Source: Ignavibacteriaceae bacterium (GTDB lineage Bacteria > Bacteroidota > Ignavibacteria > Ignavibacteriales > Ignavibacteriaceae). From it: a DNA stretch of 17,750 nt. Made by a program: the position numbers and the translations under genes. The stretch spans positions 1 through 17,750 of the forward strand of contig JAPHUI010000418.1 of assembly GCA_026193755.1 (NCBI GenBank), written 5' to 3'. Of the stretch, positions 15,919 to 17,750 are shown in pieces. Below the pieces are notes generated by a model. That model saw only the letters and a program-made list of their open reading frames with translations, did no database searches and had not been told where the DNA came from. The number at the start of each line of letters is the position of its first letter. The first letter of the stretch is position 1.

Positions 15919-16476
15919 ATGGAATTATCAACAGAAGAAAAAGAAATATTACTTAAAGCTGCAAGAGAATCAATATTAGCCGAATTCAGTGAGGGCGAAG
16001 TAACAAAAGTGGATTATAAAGCCTATCCAAAATTGAAAATGGAATTGGGTGCTTTTGTTACATTACACATTAACAATCAGCTAAGGGGATGTATAGGTTA
16101 TATCATTGCTCAGAAAGCTTTGTTTGAAACTATTGTTGATGCAGCAAAACACGCAGCCTTTGGTGACCCCAGGTTTTCTCAGTTAAGCAGGGATGAAGTT
16201 GATGAAGTAATTATCGAAATTTCTGTACTTTCTCCATTTGAACCAATTAAGAGTTATGATGATATTGAAGTCGGAAAGCATGGGCTTCTGCTAGATGAAG
16301 GTGGAAGAGCAGTTCTACTTCCGCAAGTAGCTACTGAGCAGAACTTTAACCGGGCAGAATTCCTTACTGCGCTTTGCCACAAAGCAGGATTGTATGGAAA
16401 CTATTGGAAAGAAAGAATGTTAAACATAAAAGTGTTTACTGCACTTGTCTTTAGTGAGGGAGAAGGAGGTAAATAA
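15919..16476 (+). CDS. amrA: AMMECR1-family protein, AmmeMemoRadiSam protein A
   Basis: A member of the AMMECR1/TIGR00296 family, 185 aa, near the usual length for the bacterial single-domain form. The signature LRGCIG is at 55-60 (NNQLRGCIGYI), and the family segments HAAFGDPRF and EVDEVIIEISVLSPFEP follow. A strong AAGGAG (15906-15911), 7 bp before the ATG, supports the start and overlaps the stop of the preceding gene. The protein is soluble. Its biochemical role is unknown, although the family is often encoded with a MEMO protein and a radical-SAM enzyme. Here it overlaps the MEMO gene by one base (TAATG), but no radical-SAM gene is seen in the window. Confidence 0.92.
   Translation: MELSTEEKEILLKAARESILAEFSEGEVTKVDYKAYPKLKMELGAFVTLHINNQLRGCIGYIIAQKALFETIVDAAKHAAFGDPRFSQLSRDEVDEVIIEISVLSPFEPIKSYDDIEVGKHGLLLDEGGRAVLLPQVATEQNFNRAEFLTALCHKAGLYGNYWKERMLNIKVFTALVFSEGEGGK
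16463..16470 (+). promoter_or_regulatory. Perfect Shine-Dalgarno inside the end of amrA, for amrB
   Basis: AAGGAGGT lies within the last codons of amrA, 5 bp before the amrB ATG at 16476, and the two genes overlap as TAATG. This strong site plus overlap indicates coupled, well-balanced translation of the AmrA and AmrB proteins. Confidence 0.8.
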
Positions 16477-17297
16477 TGAGTTACATAAGACCATCACAGG
16501 TTGCTGGATATTTTTATCCCTCTAACCCGGAAAAACTTAGAAAAGACATTAAACTTTTGCTCGATGTAACTAAAGCAAAGGAAAAAATAAATAATATTTT
16601 TGGAATAGTTTCACCTCACGCTGGTTATGTTTATTCGGGCAAAACAGCCGCCTATGCTTACAATCTCCTTATTGGAAAGAAGTACAAAAGGGTAGTAGTT
16701 ATTTCTCCAAGCCACTCAGAGTATTTTCCTCGCATAAGTATATTTGAGGGCGATGCTTATAAAACTCCTCTCGGAATGCTGCAAGTTGATAAAGATTTTA
16801 GTAAAAAACTCCAGACTGATGATGGAGTAATCTTCCAGGGATTTGAAGGGCATAGAAGAGAACACGCTCTTGAAGTACAACTTCCATTTCTTCAGTCTGT
16901 GCTTGAAGAATTCAAGATTGTTCCGGTTGTGATGGGGGACCAGTCCAGAAAGAATATTGATACACTGGCTAAAAAACTTGCTGAGGTTGCTGATGATGAA
17001 ACCCTGATTGTTGCCAGTTCAGATATGTCACACTTCTATTCTAAATCGAAAGCTGACAGGCTGGATTCAGTAGTTGAAAAAAGAGTAAGAGAATTTGATT
17101 TTGAATCTCTCCAGAATGATCTTGATACCCGCAACTGCGAAGCTTGTGGAGGAGGTCCGATAGTAGTCCTAATGAAAGCTGCTAAGCTTAAGAATATTCA
17201 GCATTCAATGGTCCTCCACAGAAGTGATTCGGGTGATGTAACTGGTGATGAAAAAGAAGTTGTCGGGTATTTGTCGGCAGTTTTTTATGGAGATTGA
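16476..17297 (+). CDS. amrB: MEMO1-family protein, AmmeMemoRadiSam protein B
   Basis: A soluble protein of 273 aa of the MEMO family, structurally related to class III non-haem iron dioxygenases (LigB type). The pocket residues known in human MEMO1 are all recognisable: H48 in SPHAGYVYSGK, H80 in ISPSH, H186 in SSDMSHFY, and C224 in EACGGGPI. The segment REHALEVQLPF matches the family's EHSIE-LP motif. The metal site therefore looks intact, and a metal-dependent activity is possible, but the reaction is unknown. It overlaps amrA by one base and is followed 6 bp downstream by the DUF2520 gene. The N-terminus IRPSQVAGYFYP is typical of the family and fixes the start. Confidence 0.92.
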   Translation: MSYIRPSQVAGYFYPSNPEKLRKDIKLLLDVTKAKEKINNIFGIVSPHAGYVYSGKTAAYAYNLLIGKKYKRVVVISPSHSEYFPRISIFEGDAYKTPLGMLQVDKDFSKKLQTDDGVIFQGFEGHRREHALEVQLPFLQSVLEEFKIVPVVMGDQSRKNIDTLAKKLAEVADDETLIVASSDMSHFYSKSKADRLDSVVEKRVREFDFESLQNDLDTRNCEACGGGPIVVLMKAAKLKNIQHSMVLHRSDSGDVTGDEKEVVGYLSAVFYGD

Positions 17298-17303
17298 TTC
17301 AGC

Positions 17304-17750
17304 TTGATAAAAGATGGAATAGTGATAATTGGTGCTGGTAAATTAGCTTACTCTCTTACTTCCGCACTGCTAGATGCTGGTTATTCCGTTCAATCTATTA
17401 TAAGCCGGAAATTAAGTTCTGCAAAATCTCTCGCAAAGAAATTTTCAGTTCCTCATTATTCAAAATCTTTAAACATAATTCCTCCTGAAATTAAGATCTT
17501 CTTTTTCACCGTGCCAGATGGCGAAATAAAAAAAGTTGCTGAAAGTCTATCAAAACTAAAAAGAAATTATAAAAATTGTATCTGCATTCATTTTTCGGGT
17601 GTTGAGGATATTTCTGCTTTAAAATCATTAAGTAAGAAAGGTTGCGCGGTTGGCTCGCTTCATATCATTCGGCCGTTCCCATCAAAAAATATTGTTGATC
17701 TTAAAAACTTCCCAGCTTCAATTGAATCAGAAGATAAACGTGTAAATAGT
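17304..17750 (+). CDS. Rossmann-like / DUF2520 protein, partial at window end
   Basis: The first 149 residues of a gene cut by the window edge. It starts with TTG (MIKDGIVIIGAGKLAYSLTSALL), only 6 bp after the MEMO stop. An in-frame TGA (17295-17297) immediately upstream rules out an earlier start. The GAGKLA loop marks an NAD(P)-binding Rossmann fold, FFTVPDGEIKKVAE the following strand and helix, and GSLHIIRPFP the segment typical of DUF2520/'F420-dependent NADP oxidoreductase-like' proteins. A C-terminal DUF2520 helical domain is expected beyond the window. The substrate is unknown. Close spacing places it in the same operon as the AmrA/AmrB genes. Confidence 0.82.
   Translation, partial: MIKDGIVIIGAGKLAYSLTSALLDAGYSVQSIISRKLSSAKSLAKKFSVPHYSKSLNIIPPEIKIFFFTVPDGEIKKVAESLSKLKRNYKNCICIHFSGVEDISALKSLSKKGCAVGSLHIIRPFPSKNIVDLKNFPASIESEDKRVNS

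Overview
The window is AT-rich DNA, gene-dense on both strands. The gene content points to the Bacteroidota/Ignavibacteriota (FCB) group: a two-propeller Reg_prop/Y_Y_Y sensor protein, an ADP-forming acyl-CoA synthetase, a DUF4905-like protein and a DUF2520 protein. Several genes have strong Shine-Dalgarno sequences (AAGGAG, AAGGAGGT), which fits an Ignavibacterium/Melioribacter-like lineage better than Bacteroidia, where such sites are rare. This placement is inferred from gene content, not from a phylogenetic marker.

Layout. Positions 1-239 hold a left-edge stretch with a plus-strand terminator. Positions 240-3925 (minus) encode a propeller sensor 'histidine kinase' and a NarL/FixJ response regulator. 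Positions 4077-7191 (plus) encode an ADP-forming acyl/acetyl-CoA synthetase and a Tat-signal LD-carboxypeptidase. Positions 7194-8183 (minus) encode a two-TM potassium channel with an RCK domain. Positions 8341-11364 (plus) encode a small lipoprotein and the primosomal helicase PriA. Positions 11394-12380 (minus) encode an XRE repressor and an ImmA/IrrE metalloprotease, with a recognisable promoter and operator. Positions 12664-13473 (minus) encode a Yip1-like membrane protein. Positions 13699-17750 (plus) are a tightly spaced run: tryptophanase, DUF4905-like protein, AMMECR1-family AmrA, MEMO-family AmrB, and a partial Rossmann/DUF2520 protein cut by the window end.

How the genes work together. 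The acyl-CoA synthetase (ATP from acyl-CoA) and tryptophanase (indole, pyruvate and ammonia from tryptophan) suggest a fermentative, amino-acid-using metabolism. The XRE/ImmA pair resembles protease-repressor switches such as ImmR/ImmA and DdrO/IrrE.

Most notable points. (1) The sensor kinase has lost its phospho-acceptor histidine (Tyr in its place) and its key ATP-binding residues, while its partner regulator keeps an intact receiver. (2) A 21-bp inverted repeat sits on the -10 region of a near-consensus promoter in front of the XRE/ImmA pair. (3) The AmrA-AmrB pair is translationally coupled and sits behind tryptophanase, with no AmmeMemoRadiSam radical-SAM gene in the window. I found no CRISPR array, tRNA, rRNA or insertion sequence.
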